This document shows, piece after piece, positions 1 to 10,132 of a stretch of 64,000 nt of DNA. This stretch comes from Rhipicephalus microplus. Lineage: Eukaryota > Arthropoda > Arachnida > Ixodida > Ixodidae. The position numbers and the translations under genes are program-made. The stretch lies in assembly GCF_043290135.1 (NCBI RefSeq), contig NC_134702.1, forward strand, positions 84,107,817-84,171,816. Direction: 5' to 3'. The notes beneath the pieces were generated by a model. It was not told where the DNA came from. It saw nothing but the letters and a program-made list of their open reading frames with translations, and made no database searches. Within the stretch, counting starts at the first letter, position 1; each line of letters begins with the position of its first letter.

Positions 1-59
1 AGCGTGACAAAAAAAAATGGCAGCATATCCACGGAGTGAATGATGGAGAGTGGGGCGAA

Positions 60-205
60 GCATTCGTCCGTCCATGCGTCCGTCTGTGTGACCGTCCATG
101 CGTCTGTTCGTGCGCCCGTCCCTGCGTTCGTTCATGCATCCGCCCCTGCGTCCGTTCATGCGTCCATCCATGCATCTGTCTGTGTGTCCGTTCGTCCATC
201 TATTC
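60..205 (+). repeat. (GTCY)n-type degenerate minisatellite
   Basis: This is a run of degenerate 4-mers of the form GTCC/GTGC/GTCT with ATGC interruptions. It forms the variable block of repeat X copy 1. Equivalent blocks lie at 48490-48690 and, inverted, at 23175-23390. Cys/Arg/Val-rich reading frames here are an artefact of the repeat. Confidence 0.85.
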
Positions 206-316
206 AACACTCCAAGTCCCACCATCTCGCATCTTTTTATCATATATTCCCCATATAGAAGCACCGCCATTCAGTGGACATTTCAAGGACTAAACGAGAG
301 GTCGCACACGCACACT

Positions 317-780
317 TTCTTACGGCTTGCGCTTCGGGTCTACTTCCCACCTTCAACCACCTTGAGTTCATGGTATATACTAGTTGACTGTATTCATGGC
401 ACTGCGGCCCAATGCTCGCTAAACCTTTCTGAAACCAAGGAGATTACGCCCAGCGAGTATAACGTAGCAACCTTTTCCTGTCAGATAGTGCTCAGTGTAC
501 ATGCCAGTGCCTGATAATGTGAAATGAGAGACAGGAGGATTTAGCTTTTAATTTCTTACGGCTTGCGCTTCGTATCTGATTCCCCCCTTTAACCACCTCG
601 AATTCATTCATGGTATATACTAGTTCATTGTATTCATGGCCCTGCGGCTCAACGCTCGCTAAACCTTTCTAAAACTAAGGAGGCTACACCCAGCGAGTAT
701 AATGTAGCAACCCTTTCTTGTTCGATAGTGCTCAATGTACATGCCAATGGCTGCTAATGGGGATCGCAGCGTGCGCGTTG
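317..780 (+). repeat. Tandem duplication, two ~230-bp units
   Basis: The segment from about 317 to 545 recurs at about 552-780 with scattered substitutions. Both units start with TTCTTACGGCTTGCGCTTCG and contain GGTATATACTAGTT and GCTCGCTAAACCTTTCT. The pair is inserted inside repeat X copy 1. Confidence 0.85.
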
Positions 781-843
781 ACTAAAAGCCGAATGCTCCT
801 GTCTCTCATTTCCCATTAGCAGCCATTGGCATGTACATTGAGC
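730..843. repeat. 32-bp perfect inverted repeat, 50-nt spacer
   Basis: Bases 730-761 are the exact reverse complement of 812-843. The left arm belongs to the end of the second tandem unit, so this end of the duplicated segment is itself copied in inverted orientation. No reading frame is associated with it. Confidence 0.9.
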
Positions 844-1126
844 AATATTTTTTATTGTTAAACAACGCGCAGAAGAAATCTCTCACCGGCACCGAATTGG
901 AGGTCAAATGTTAGACCTATTTTGGGTATGTGCCACTGGTGGTTACGTACTACGAGGGACGCACAAGCCACGCCATAAGGAGCTTCGCCCCTAAAATACC
1001 GAGCAACAGAAATAATGTGGCAATTCGCGCTAGATAAAACATACTCATGGTGGTCAATGAAAATATAGTACCCGAAAAACAAGAACGCACACGACACAAC
1101 CACTGTCTGACAACTAAAGGTTTAAT

Positions 1127-1595
1127 AAAAAAAGTCACAGCTTTGCCGCAAAGGCTAAGCAATGAATTCGATAGCGACTAATTGGTAGGTCACGCGCAGA
1201 ATGGCAAGGAGATCTGAACTTGCCCGCGTTTCTCAGGCACAAATGACGCACGAAACGTACTGACAAGTACAGATGAACGCGAATAAGAGTCTGAGTTGTT
1301 ATTTCGCAGTGTCTGGAAAGCGCGTGCTTTTCGCAACAGGAGACTGCAATGATTGCAGTGACCTTTGTGTGCCCGGTAACTGCAACAGAATCCCGGGTAA
1401 AGCCCAAGCCAGCCAAGACGTATGATCCTCCCCACCGCGAGGGGCAAAGTACGCATGGGAGATGAGAGCGCGCGCGCTCATTGCGCCATCGTGCTGGTAA
1501 TGCTGGATACACGATAGTTACCCCGGGCCTCAGAAATGCCCCTCACCAGTGGTAAGTGGTAGATATGAATAGCTTGCCGTTTGAACGTCGAAGGA
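1127..1595 (+). repeat. Dispersed repeat W, copy 1
   Basis: It begins AAAAAAGTCACAGCTTTGCC. Related copies lie at 38968-39298 (+), 45930-46110 (+, right part) and about 46560-46873 (-). No coding capacity was recognised. It runs straight into a tRNA-like SINE head at about 1600, as does the right part of copy 2 at about 46125, so W and the SINE head may be one composite family. Confidence 0.65.
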
Positions 1596-1599
1596 GAAG

Positions 1600-1790
1600 T
1601 GTCTTTGTGGCTTAGTGCCTAACACCACGCACTAACAATTCAGAGGTCCGACGTTCGATTCCGCGCGCCAGAGTATTTTTCTGGAATATTTTTTTTCTTT
1701 CTTGCGTTTTTTTGATTTCCGGAGCCCTCCACTAAGGCGACTCTCATAATCATATGGTGGTTTTGGGACGTCAAACCACACATATCAATC
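1600..1790 (+). mobile_element. tRNA-derived SINE (Ruka-like), composite
   Basis: A tRNA-like head has an A-box-like TGGCTTAGTG and a B-box-like ACGTTCGATTCC. A T-rich stretch follows. The body then carries the signature GGAGCCCTCCACTAAGGCG and TTTTGGGACGTCAAAC, shared with the copies at 8747, 31465, 32772 and 58005. Confidence 0.75.
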
Positions 1791-1920
1791 ATTTCTTGCG
1801 TTTTCATATATATAGATACGTATACATATACGGGGCATGACATCGACGTCGACGCCGGTGGTGATATCCAGCTGACAGTGTTCATAAAATTGCTATCGCA
1901 ATAGAAACGTGGCATAGATT
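1790..1920 (-). repeat. Dispersed repeat V, copy 1
   Basis: Its reverse complement matches 38840-38965 and, more weakly, 46255-46350. All three contain TGCGATAGCAA or a near match, followed by the CGTATATGTATACG region or its remnant. No reading frame is shared. All three copies lie next to repeat W. Confidence 0.6.
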
Positions 1921-2105
1921 AACAGGAAGAAAGGCACTGACGAAACCTTATCCACCCCCAACCAGGGATCTAATCACGTATGCTGTAGACATAAAATCTC
2001 AGAATTTGTGAGCAATAGAAAGCCGGCTCACGAACTTGCCTTTCGATTTTATTATTTCGAACGCTTCCGCAATCTCACACGTGCGCTGGTGTAGGTGCCT
2101 CATCA

Positions 2106-2112
2106 CTACAGC
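2106..2112. repeat. Target-site duplication, left copy (CTACAGC)
   Basis: CTACAGC directly precedes the left terminal inverted repeat of the THAP transposon and recurs at 4223-4229, directly after the right one. The 7-bp perfect match is close to the 8-bp duplication of P elements; one further base may have mutated. Confidence 0.7.
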
Positions 2113-4222
2113 TAGAGTGTACTAGAACTTTTGAGTGGCGCGACCGAAACGCTTTCCCCTTGCTTTCTCCATCCCCAACTTGCGGCGAAAGTAGCGGCGG
2201 CGCTGCCATCGCCCAATCTACCCACTTGGTTTACTCGGCTGGCTCGGCGGCATGGCCGGCATCTCGGTTTTAGTCGCGAAATGACGAAGAAGCAGCGTCT
2301 AAACCATTGATACGCGCCAGGTTGCACAACTGGATATCTGCGTGTGCAACAAAGTCGGAAGTTATCGCTTTTTAAGGCCCCGAAAGACGAAAAATGACGA
2401 CTTCTTTGGGAGCGGAACCTACATCGGCTTGACAAGCCGCTTGACGCCGATTGTGCTGTGTGCGAGTTGCATTTCAAACCGCATTTCATTGTGAGAGACT
2501 ACGTACATGTTATCAATGGTGTTCAAGTCCGAATTCCTAGGGGAACGCCGACACTTGCCCCTGATGCAGTCCCGACGATCTTGCCCAACCTGCCTGCATA
2601 TTTGACGCTCAAAACTCCGGCTCCGCGGACCCAAACAAAGCGGCGGCATCAGTGTGTGCCGGCTGAGAATGACAACAGAAAACGGTGACGCATTAGCACT
2701 CCTGCACAGCTCCTTGTGTATACCAACGGTGCAACTTCTTCAGATGGCGACGAAGCTGACGAGACAAGCTCAAGTCCCTCGTCTGACGCGGTTGTCACTC
2801 TCGCTGACCTTCGTGGTTGTCCTACCATCAAAGTCATGGGCGCTGCACGAGTTTCCTGGATTTGATGGCGTGTCGTACGTAGCGTGCTCACTGAATCCTA
2901 GCACTCGTGAACTTTGCATTCAACGAGCCGTATACTTCACCTGTTTGAACAAGTCGCGGGATGAGAAACGAAAAAGCGCACAGCAGCACCTAAAATTGAG
3001 TAGGCTATAAAATGCTACAGTGGCGTAAAAAGGATGTCATTTTTCGTGCATGTTTTCTTACACACTTAATTTTTGGACGGTACACCAAGAAGAAAAACAA
3101 TTTTTCCTAGAAGAGGCTTGTAAGCGAGAGAACGTGCAAATAATGACGCGAAATCTCAAAATAAATCTTTGATCTTGAATCTTTTTGTATTAAACCTGTG
3201 ATGGTAAATTTAGCAGCATTAGGGATCTCGGTGCATAATTAATCAATCTAAGCCAACTCATTGTTACACTTCAGTGTCCCTTCAAACGATGTTTCGACCA
3301 TAACATCTTTTTTTTTATTTAAATGCATTTTGGAAAGACAACCTAAACTCTGTCGTTTTGTTTGCTTTGTTTTATGTTATCTTTTGTATCCTGGCTCTAT
3401 ATTTTACGTTTTTTACAATTTACCCAAGTCCAAATGTATTGTTTTTTAAATATGTAAACCTTGCATTTTTATATTATCAATTAAGATTATCATTAGTTAC
3501 GACTTTGCTTTGCAGTATTGTTGCGTTTTTTAAACTCTCAAAATCTTGGACTACTATGTTTCACCTAAGACATTCTTCTGCAGTATTACGTATTTGCATT
3601 TCTGTGGGTCCTACAACAATGAATCTATTCCCATATTTCAAAACCAAAAAGAGGTCTGGAAAAACTCTGCTGTTCTTCAAATAATATCAATAAAGCCTAC
3701 TTTTTTGTCGTGTGTGCACGCAGCCACAAGCAACGAGCCTTTTATTTGAGTCCAGCTTTGGTGTTTTACGTGGAATCGACCAAGAGTTCTTCGTTTTGTG
3801 TGCAGCATATTCCTTTTCTTTTTTTTTTTGGGGGGGGGGGGGGCGCTTCTGGTGTGTACCGGCCAGCTGGTTTCTCGTATAAAATATGTACACTTTAAAA
3901 TTAAAAAAAAAACGCGCTCGTTATATTGTACAATGTACTATGCTGCTTCGGGCTGCAGTGTGGTCAGCAGCAACTTCAGTAACAATAATGTCAAATAACG
4001 TTTATTTGCGCGGAAAAAGGGAGGTATGTGAATAAGAAAAAAAAAAGAGAGAGTTCATCTTCACACTTGGCGCGACAGAGAGGTACCAACACGTATGCGG
4101 AACGCCTGCCAGCCATCCGCCCGGGTAGATTGGTCGACGCCAGCGCCACCGCATCATTCCACGCCGAAACGGCCGCTCCCAGGCAGCCGCTCGCGCCACT
4201 CAAAAGCTTCTAGTACACTCTA
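2113..4222 (+). mobile_element. P-like DNA transposon relic with THAP domain
   Basis: Terminal inverted repeats start TAGAGTGTACTAGAA at 2113 and end with its complement at 4222. After a 1-2 nt difference both continue as TTTTGAGTGGCGCGA. About 75 bp further in, both sides carry GGCGCTG...CCAATCTACCC, so the inverted arms extend to about 110-130 bp. Seven-bp direct repeats flank the element. The left half encodes a THAP DNA-binding domain, which known P-element transposases carry at their N-terminus. At 2.1 kb it is too short for a whole transposase, and the right half (3010-4000) is AT-rich with no recognisable catalytic domain. It reads as an internally deleted, dead copy. The P-superfamily assignment is inference. 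Confidence 0.75.
2311..2688 (+). pseudogene. THAP zinc-finger (transposase N-terminus), broken
   Basis: One frame from 2311 reads through a C2CH THAP finger. It runs PGC (Cys codon 2323-2325), SLFKAPKDEK, then an in-frame TGA at 2395-2397, then LLWERNLHR. The Cys-x2-His pair is CELH (Cys 2461-2463, His 2470-2472), followed by the family's terminal signature as AVPTIL. The expected first cysteine is a tyrosine (TAC 2311-2313) and no ATG fits. THAP domains bind DNA sequence-specifically and occur in P-element transposases and in host THAP proteins. The terminal repeats around it favour the transposon. The frame ends at 2686-2688. A Ser/Asp-rich stretch continues in another frame to about 2850, so there is also a frameshift. 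Confidence 0.75.
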
Positions 4223-4229
4223 CTACAGC
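4223..4229. repeat. Target-site duplication, right copy (CTACAGC)
   Basis: This is the exact repeat of 2106-2112, abutting the right terminal inverted repeat of the THAP transposon. Confidence 0.7.
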
Positions 4230-4782
4230 GGTTTTGTCTAGCCCTTTGTACGACCGCCCTGGCGGCAATGAAGGGGCAAATGCGTAGATGGCGTACCTAT
4301 AAGAGAACTAGCGTGCTACATTTTCGCGTCCTATTTGCGCTGACCGTTATGCCGAGCAATCTCATCATGCGATCCAGTTTGGATTATTCGCGGGCTTGTT
4401 GCGCCGAGCACCGAAAAAAGAAACCTTCCACCTTGAATAAAAGATATGCGACAGTCGACAAGCACCACCCGGTAGATAGCTTTATTAAGTTAACTGTCGC
4501 TATGATTTGCACATACGTTCACACTATGCCGTGACAAACTTTACAGAGTGCCCGGCAGAGTTCACTCGGTACTGCCAATTGTGTGGGGGCAACTGAAAGA
4601 TCTTTCACGCTTGCCGGAAACCTTCTCGCGCTACATCTACAGTGTATTTTTTTTTCTGTAGCCCTCTGTCTCTCCCCACTCACCACTCGCGCGATGCGAC
4701 CCCATCACTTCCCGAGCTCAAAACCTCGATCGAGCATTTCTCTATCTCAAAGCAACAATTGAGATACTTACTTTAGATGTTG
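4230..4782. other. No gene seen
   Basis: This is unique-looking sequence without a convincing reading frame, splice-site pair or repeat signature. It would lie upstream of, or in an intron of, the K2P gene. Confidence 0.5.
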
Positions 4783-4997
<215 letters not shown>

Positions 4998-6728
4998 ATC
5001 TTCGTCCTATACAATCACTCATTCATCCATTCACCATAATTAGTTCATCTGTCAATCCATTTCCTGCATCCAGTTTGACCACCTTTTCACTCGGGGTTGC
5101 CAGACGCGGGAAAAGTCCTAGCAGGGCGGTACGGTTGGTCAGCTTGAATGACTTCATCGCTGGGTGGGTGTTTCCGAATGGAAAGTTGTCATCCGTTGGT
5201 TGCTGCCCGCGACAGTCCGCAAAAAGCGTATTTTGCCGAAGGGTTGAGGTGTAGCCTAAGCAAGAAAAAAAAAAAAGGAACGCCCAAAAGAAAGACGGCA
5301 CAGTGCGTTGTCCCAGCTAACGCATACACGCAAGACGCCGGAAGGAAGGACTTGCTTGCCCGCTCGCATCTATATAGGAGGGTACTCTAAGGCCTAAATT
5401 GATGGGTGCCCCCCTTTCTGCACCGCTGTGCGTCAAAACTTTCTCGCCGCGCGTGTACTCTGTGGCATCACGCTCGCGTGGGAACATTTCTGGGGTTGCC
5501 GTTTTGGGCTCTGTGTCTGTTGGCCCTTTCAACATTTTTGCTGCCGCTCCACTCAGTGGCTCATACGCCGGCGAGAGAAGTTTTCGGAGTGGCGGATGAC
5601 GCACACACCCCGTCGCGGTCGCTGCGGTGACGCCTGATAACCGACCTCGAGCTGTCAACGTTCACTGCCCATCTCCTTGACTAAGGCTTTTTTTTCCCTA
5701 TTTTACGACATCGACCTTTCATAATTCACGTCCGTGCCATACCTCGACGCACCATACTATATTGGGCCGACGTGAGTTTCTGTATAAGCGGCGCACACAT
5801 CACACACAAAAAAATAAAAACACCCGAAAAACAACAACGTCCTCGCTGCTGCACCTACAGTGTTTTGCAAAATTCGCTAGAGAAAACTTTAACACGATTG
5901 CTTAGATAACGAGAAAAGAACAGATAAAATGCAATGCGAGCATTTTTACAATCCTCGCTTTTGTAGCTTCCGATCATACTTCAGCGCAACTTACTATGCT
6001 TTGTTTTATAAGCTTTCAGAAAATCTTATTTTCTGCCTGAACTTACGTAGGCAGTAAGTGTCCTTACATATGCATCGTTATTGCAACGTTGTAACGTTGT
6101 GCTTGATCCTAAACCACCACGCAGTTGAGTCGCGACGCAATAGGTCGGCAGAACGACAAAGAACGTGCAGTTTTCTTACCATTGTAAGGGGACAATTTTG
6201 TCAGCATTACTGATGGTTTAAGAAGGCGAAAACATCCGAAATCTAAGAACAATCAGAAAGAAGTGTCACAGCTGTCCCTCCAGTTAATCAAGCAATCGAT
6301 CGATCAATCTATCAATCACGCTATCATTTAAGTATACGGGACTAAACCGTTTTCGCCTCCACAGTCAGTGCGACTGCCACCACTAGAATTTGATCCACCA
6401 AGCTTCGGTTCAGTATTGGAGCACCGTAACGACGAGACAACCGTGGCTGCTTGACGATACACTTAGCAATGTTAGACAAGGCAGAATGGTCGTGTTACAT
6501 GTTAGTGCTTTGCAAAGCAAGTTAACAGACAATTCACAATTGATATCTAATTACGGACCAATAAGAAGTTCATTTCCTCATGGCGTCACGTGACAGAGTG
6601 CTGGCGTGACTAGTTATTACATCTGTTCGAGAGATGACGGGTATGTTGTACAAGTAGCCCGTCTGTTTAGGAGCACGATGGCCCGATTTATTTCAACCGT
6701 GTGATTGTAGATGTCATCTTGTTTGCAG
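4998..6728. other. No gene seen; upstream of first visible K2P exon
   Basis: I looked here for the preceding K2P exon (M1, cap and P1 helix ending just before the first filter glycine) and found none. Short frames at 5317-5658 on both strands match nothing I recognise. The last bases (6713-6728, ...TCTTGTTTGCAG) form a good 3' splice site for the exon at 6729. Confidence 0.55.
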
Positions 6729-6916
6729 GGTATGGAAACATCGCCCCAAAGACACCACCTGGCAAGGTGGTGACCATTCTGTACGCCATCATAGGCATCC
6801 CGTTGATGCTACTCTGCCTGTCCAACATCGGCAACATCCTGGCGCATAGCTTCAAGTTTTTCTACGCACACGTCTGCTGCCTGCTCTGTCGACGGGCAGA
6901 CGCCGCTGCTGCAAAG
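6729..6916 (+). CDS. K2P potassium channel, exon with P1 filter and M2
   Basis: The exon follows an AG acceptor at 6727-6728 and ends AAG before gtacgc. It starts two bases into the codon of the first filter glycine (phase 1) and ends in phase 0. It encodes GYGNIAPKTPPGKVV (the first selectivity filter), then M2 as ILYAIIGIPLMLLCLSNIGN, then a basic, Cys-rich start of the cytosolic loop (CCLLCRR). K2P channels are plasma-membrane leak channels, each subunit supplying two pore loops. The interrupted filter codon is an intron position commonly seen in K2P genes. Exons for M1 and the extracellular cap are not in the window. Residues alone do not fix the subfamily; it resembles invertebrate TWiK/TREK-type channels. 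Confidence 0.9.
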
Positions 6917-7169
6917 GTACGCACTCACATTTATCTTTAGAGTCGATACCGTACACGCTACATTTAGTCACAAAAATGCAGTGACCTTCTTTGACGTATA
7001 CAGAGTATCAGTTCGCTTTTCTGGCATAACACATGTTACAGTAAAGGTGAGATCGAGAAGGTGAACGAAACACTTCATTTTAACACAAGTGCGTTTTATG
7101 TTTGGGTTCACCAAGACTCCACTGATGTATTTTCGTCTCGGATACCGCCATGTTAGCATAAGTCACACG

Positions 7170-7250
7170 CACTAACGGATCACGAAGAAAAACTTCAGCC
7201 GCCGGAAATCAAACTATTGACCTCTCGGTCCGCGACAATGGGCGTCTGGT
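7170..7250 (-). mobile_element. Possible SINE head (tRNA-like), weak
   Basis: On the - strand a B-box-like AGTTTGATTTCC follows GGACCGAGAGGTC. No clear A box or conserved SINE body accompanies it. It lies between the K2P exon and the Ty3/gypsy relic. Confidence 0.3.
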
Positions 7251-7309
7251 GCTCGTACGACCACGCCAGGGACGCACATACGTACACGATGCAAGGCAAA
7301 CACACCTTA

Positions 7310-8215
7310 CATCTCTAATATACCTCTATATACACTATGGGGATGACCTCTGCCCAGCGCGTGAATATGTTTATGGATGTCAGCAAATAGGCATGCTCGT
7401 GGCAAGGCGGCAGAGGTCCGACAATGTTGAGCTGTACGTCGTCGAAAGGCACGTATGTAGGCGCGAACTTTGCCAACGGTGTCACAGTATGTGGATCAAC
7501 TTTGGTCTGCTGGCACAGCATGCATGCTTTTGTCCAGCGGCGCATAACTCGGTTGATACCTGGCCAGATGAACTTTGCTGTAAGCAACTTCTGCGTGGTT
7601 TTGATTCCAGGATGCGATAACTTGTGAACAGAAAGAAAAATGCGGCGACGTAAATTGGCAGATACGAATAGTCGTGGGTTGCCTGTGGAGGTGTCGCAGC
7701 AAATGTGGTCCCCTCATCCTGGAATCGGCATCCACTGAAGATTGAGGGCTGTTTTTGTTGTTAGGAGGCTTTTTAGCTCTTCGTCGACTCTTTGGGCCGC
7801 CGCCAGCGCGTCGAAGTTAACTCCTCCTCGATCGTGGATGGCACTTATAGCGCTCCGCGACAGGGCTTCGGCAACGACGTTTTCGCTGCCTTTTACGTGG
7901 CGGATGTCGACCGGGAACTAGGAGGTGTATGCCAGTAGGCTAAGTTCTCAGGCCGTGTGTGTGCCACTGTCAAAACGCATAGAACGACGAACACAGGAGG
8001 CTTATGGTCGGCTAAAATGAACAACTCGTCTGCTTCCAAGAAATGCCGGAAGTTGCGTATACTTAGCAGTTCGCGCCTGGAGGTGCTGTAGCGACACTGA
8101 GTAGGTGTCAGCTTCCTCGAAAAGGATGCAGTTGGTTTCCAAGTATACCGTCACTCAGCTGTTGCGACACGGCACCTATAGCAATGTCGGAGGCATCCAC
8201 CATTAAGGGGGGATG
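7310..8215 (-). pseudogene. Ty3/gypsy pol relic (RNase H to integrase)
   Basis: Read on the - strand from 8215, the frame begins with an RNase H start LMVDASDIAIGAV. After several stops and frameshifts it continues as an integrase N-terminus: SHPGIKTTQKLLTAKFIWPGI, then CMLCQ of the zinc-binding H2C2 motif, then VGPLPP and FTRWAEVIPI of the catalytic core. This order is that of Ty3/gypsy LTR retrotransposons. No LTRs, protease or intact reverse transcriptase are present. It is an old fragment in K2P intron 1, antisense to that gene. Confidence 0.85.
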
Positions 8216-8746
8216 AAGGGCAAAGACGACGGAAAATGCGATATTTTCAATTTTCATTGCACAATACTTCAGCATTACTGACAATGGCTTCCACGAAGTG
8301 GTGAGTTTTTACGCCCAGTTGAAAGCATTTGAATATGCCACCAAACGCGCCTGATCCCATGACTGTGTACCGCAGCAACTCTAGCTTTAAGTGGCGTTTT
8401 CTCCGAACACTACAAAAAAAAAAAAAGAACACTTTCTCTGTGACCACTGAAGTTATCAAACGTAAACTTTGGTGAATTCTTTTTACCGTGCGCCCTTTCT
8501 GAAGCAAAAGGATGCTTGCCACCGGAGACGCAGCTGGAAACAACTTGTTATATTAAACACAGGCAGCTGTTTAACATGTGTGTGTTCATGCGTTCGTACA
8601 TATCTTTAGCGCCTTCTTCATAACAGTTCGCTCCATAAAAAATTACCACACAGTCACCTTCCCTCTGCATGCTTCGATAACATCGGTTCTCTAAGGTATG
8701 TTGGACTTACCGAATTTTTTAAGGCTTAGGTTGTTTTGTTAGGGTC

Positions 8747-8985
8747 AGCTACCCGCCGCGGTGGTCTAATGGTAATGATGCTTGAGTGCTGACCCACAGG
8801 TCGTGTTACCGAATCCTGGCCGTGGCATTTTCGTTGTACAGGCGACAACACTTGAAAGCCCGTGTAGGTGCATGCACGTTAAAGAACACCATGGGTTGTT
8901 CAAACTTCGGGAGCCCTCCACTGCGGCGTGTCTCCTAATGAAGTCATAGTTCTGGGGCGTTCAACTCTAACAATTATTATTACAG
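8747..8985 (+). mobile_element. tRNA-derived SINE (Ruka-like)
   Basis: It opens CCCGCCGCGGTGGTCTAATGG (A-box region, about 8752) with a B-box-like TGTTACCGAATCC. The shared body has CACGTTAAAGAACACCATGG and GGAGCCCTCCACTGCGGCG. It ends near GGGGCGTTCAACTC. This is the most complete SINE in the window, in K2P intron 1 in the sense orientation. Confidence 0.88.
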
Positions 8986-9398
8986 TTAACCACCCGGTAA
9001 CATCGTAGCGCACAGTGTTACTTTCTGAGAAACATGTTGAAGAGAACCTTGATATAATGTCACAAATTTCGGTGGACGCGTCGTACCCGAAAAGCCCGGC
9101 ACCGGAGAATGCTCAGAAATGTGGCCATAGAAGATGTACACGTGCCGTTTACCAATAATCGACGCTCTGTCGATCGTGTGCTTGTCGGCAATAAGCCGTT
9201 TCTGATATGGCAACCTGAGGTTTCATCAAAGTGACTTGTCATTTCTCGCTGGTGCAGCTTGTTGTTGCTCGAATGTGAGCGCGGGACCGTCGTTTTCGCC
9301 CGTATAGAAACTGAAGTGTCGCGCTGCACGTGAATCAATGAAGAAATGGGACAGCCTGGAGGGCGGATTGCGCAATTTGAAATAAACGAATAGATAAA

Positions 9399-9440
9399 CA
9401 AGACAAACAAACAAACAGGCAAACAAACAGACAAACAAAT
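9399..9440 (+). repeat. (ACAA)n short imperfect microsatellite
   Basis: Imperfect AAAC/AGAC tetranucleotides. The same motif is much longer at 35928-35970 and 37009-37111. Confidence 0.8.
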
Positions 9441-9880
9441 AATAGAGTATTACGTCGGGTACCCAAGCAAAAAAGCTTCGCTTGTCCCCATTTTCCCAAT
9501 GAGGGAAGGGCTCCTGAATTTCTTTAAGATACTCTTTGGAAGGAGGTATCACAGGTATAGAAACCCTTGTTGCGTGCTCTCTGGAGGTGTAACCTTGCTT
9601 GTACACATCGGGATGAAGGCCTAGTTCCCAGAAGCATCTTATTTAAAACTTTTGATACGCCGACGGCGGCCAACAACTACTTCTCCGAGATCGGCTGTTG
9701 CTGTGGGCTCATAACAGTTCACCCTGTAGTTGATTGAATAAACGAATCAAAAGCTAATAGAACGTGTGTCGGGTCGGAATGCGTACGCCAGAACGCATAC
9801 ACGCAGGCGACAACACGAGTTTTCACTGTCCATACTTTAGTTTTTCTTTTAATGGAACCCTGTTCACACACATTTCGCAG

Positions 9881-10132
9881 ATCCAGGCGTCATCGACGGC
9901 AAAGACGCCATCCCAAATACCTTCAGAGGTTCTCGATGCCGTGGTGACGGTGGCCAACAACGTCTCCAAAGGAGACAACAATGGCAGTGTCACGGGCATG
10001 CTGACCGAAAAGAGCGGACGGCCACCCGAGCTGTCACCGCCGCCGAGTCCCGAGAAGCTGGCCGCGTCTCCCTCTTCTGCGAATGAGCTGCCGTCGAAAA
10101 GACCCACCAAGGAGTCAACGCCCGTGTCCCAG
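9881..10132 (+). CDS. K2P potassium channel, M2-M3 loop exon
   Basis: The 252-bp exon lies between acceptor ...CATTTCGCAG and donor CAG|gtgagc, with phase 0 at both ends, so it is in frame with the exons on either side. It encodes 84 residues rich in Ser, Pro, Thr and Lys, including SPPPSPEK, with no membrane segment. In K2P channels this position is the cytosolic linker between the two pore modules. Its Ser/Pro-rich character suggests phosphorylation or SH3/WW contacts, which is inference. A second AG six bases into the exon could give a two-residue-shorter form. The long minus-strand frame over this region is a shadow. Confidence 0.78.

Larger units (their letters stand above)
22..996 (+). 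mobile_element. HINE-like repeat, family X copy 1 (interrupted)
   Basis: A leader of about 30 nt from 22 is followed by GGGGCGAAGC at about 52-61. Next comes a (GTCY)n-type block to about 205, then a segment at about 206-300 that is shared with 48700-48785 and 23585-23675. The 3' end at 975-996 holds GCTTCGCCCC (982-991) followed by TAAAA, the reverse complement of the 5' motif. The order 5' subterminal repeat, GTCY block, unique segment and 3' stem-loop is that of DINE-1/HINE elements (Helentron derivatives). That class call is an inference from structure. The copy is split by an unrelated insertion at about 305-890. Confidence 0.6.

Noticed and set aside
1600..1680. Functional tRNA gene
   Set aside because: A- and B-box-like words are present, but no cloverleaf can be formed and the sequence continues into a SINE body. 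The same holds at 8747, 46125 and 60010.
2654..3010. Protein-coding frame after the THAP domain
   Set aside because: The Ser/Asp-rich stretch in this region belongs to a different, interrupted frame. This one has no similarity to transposase domains.
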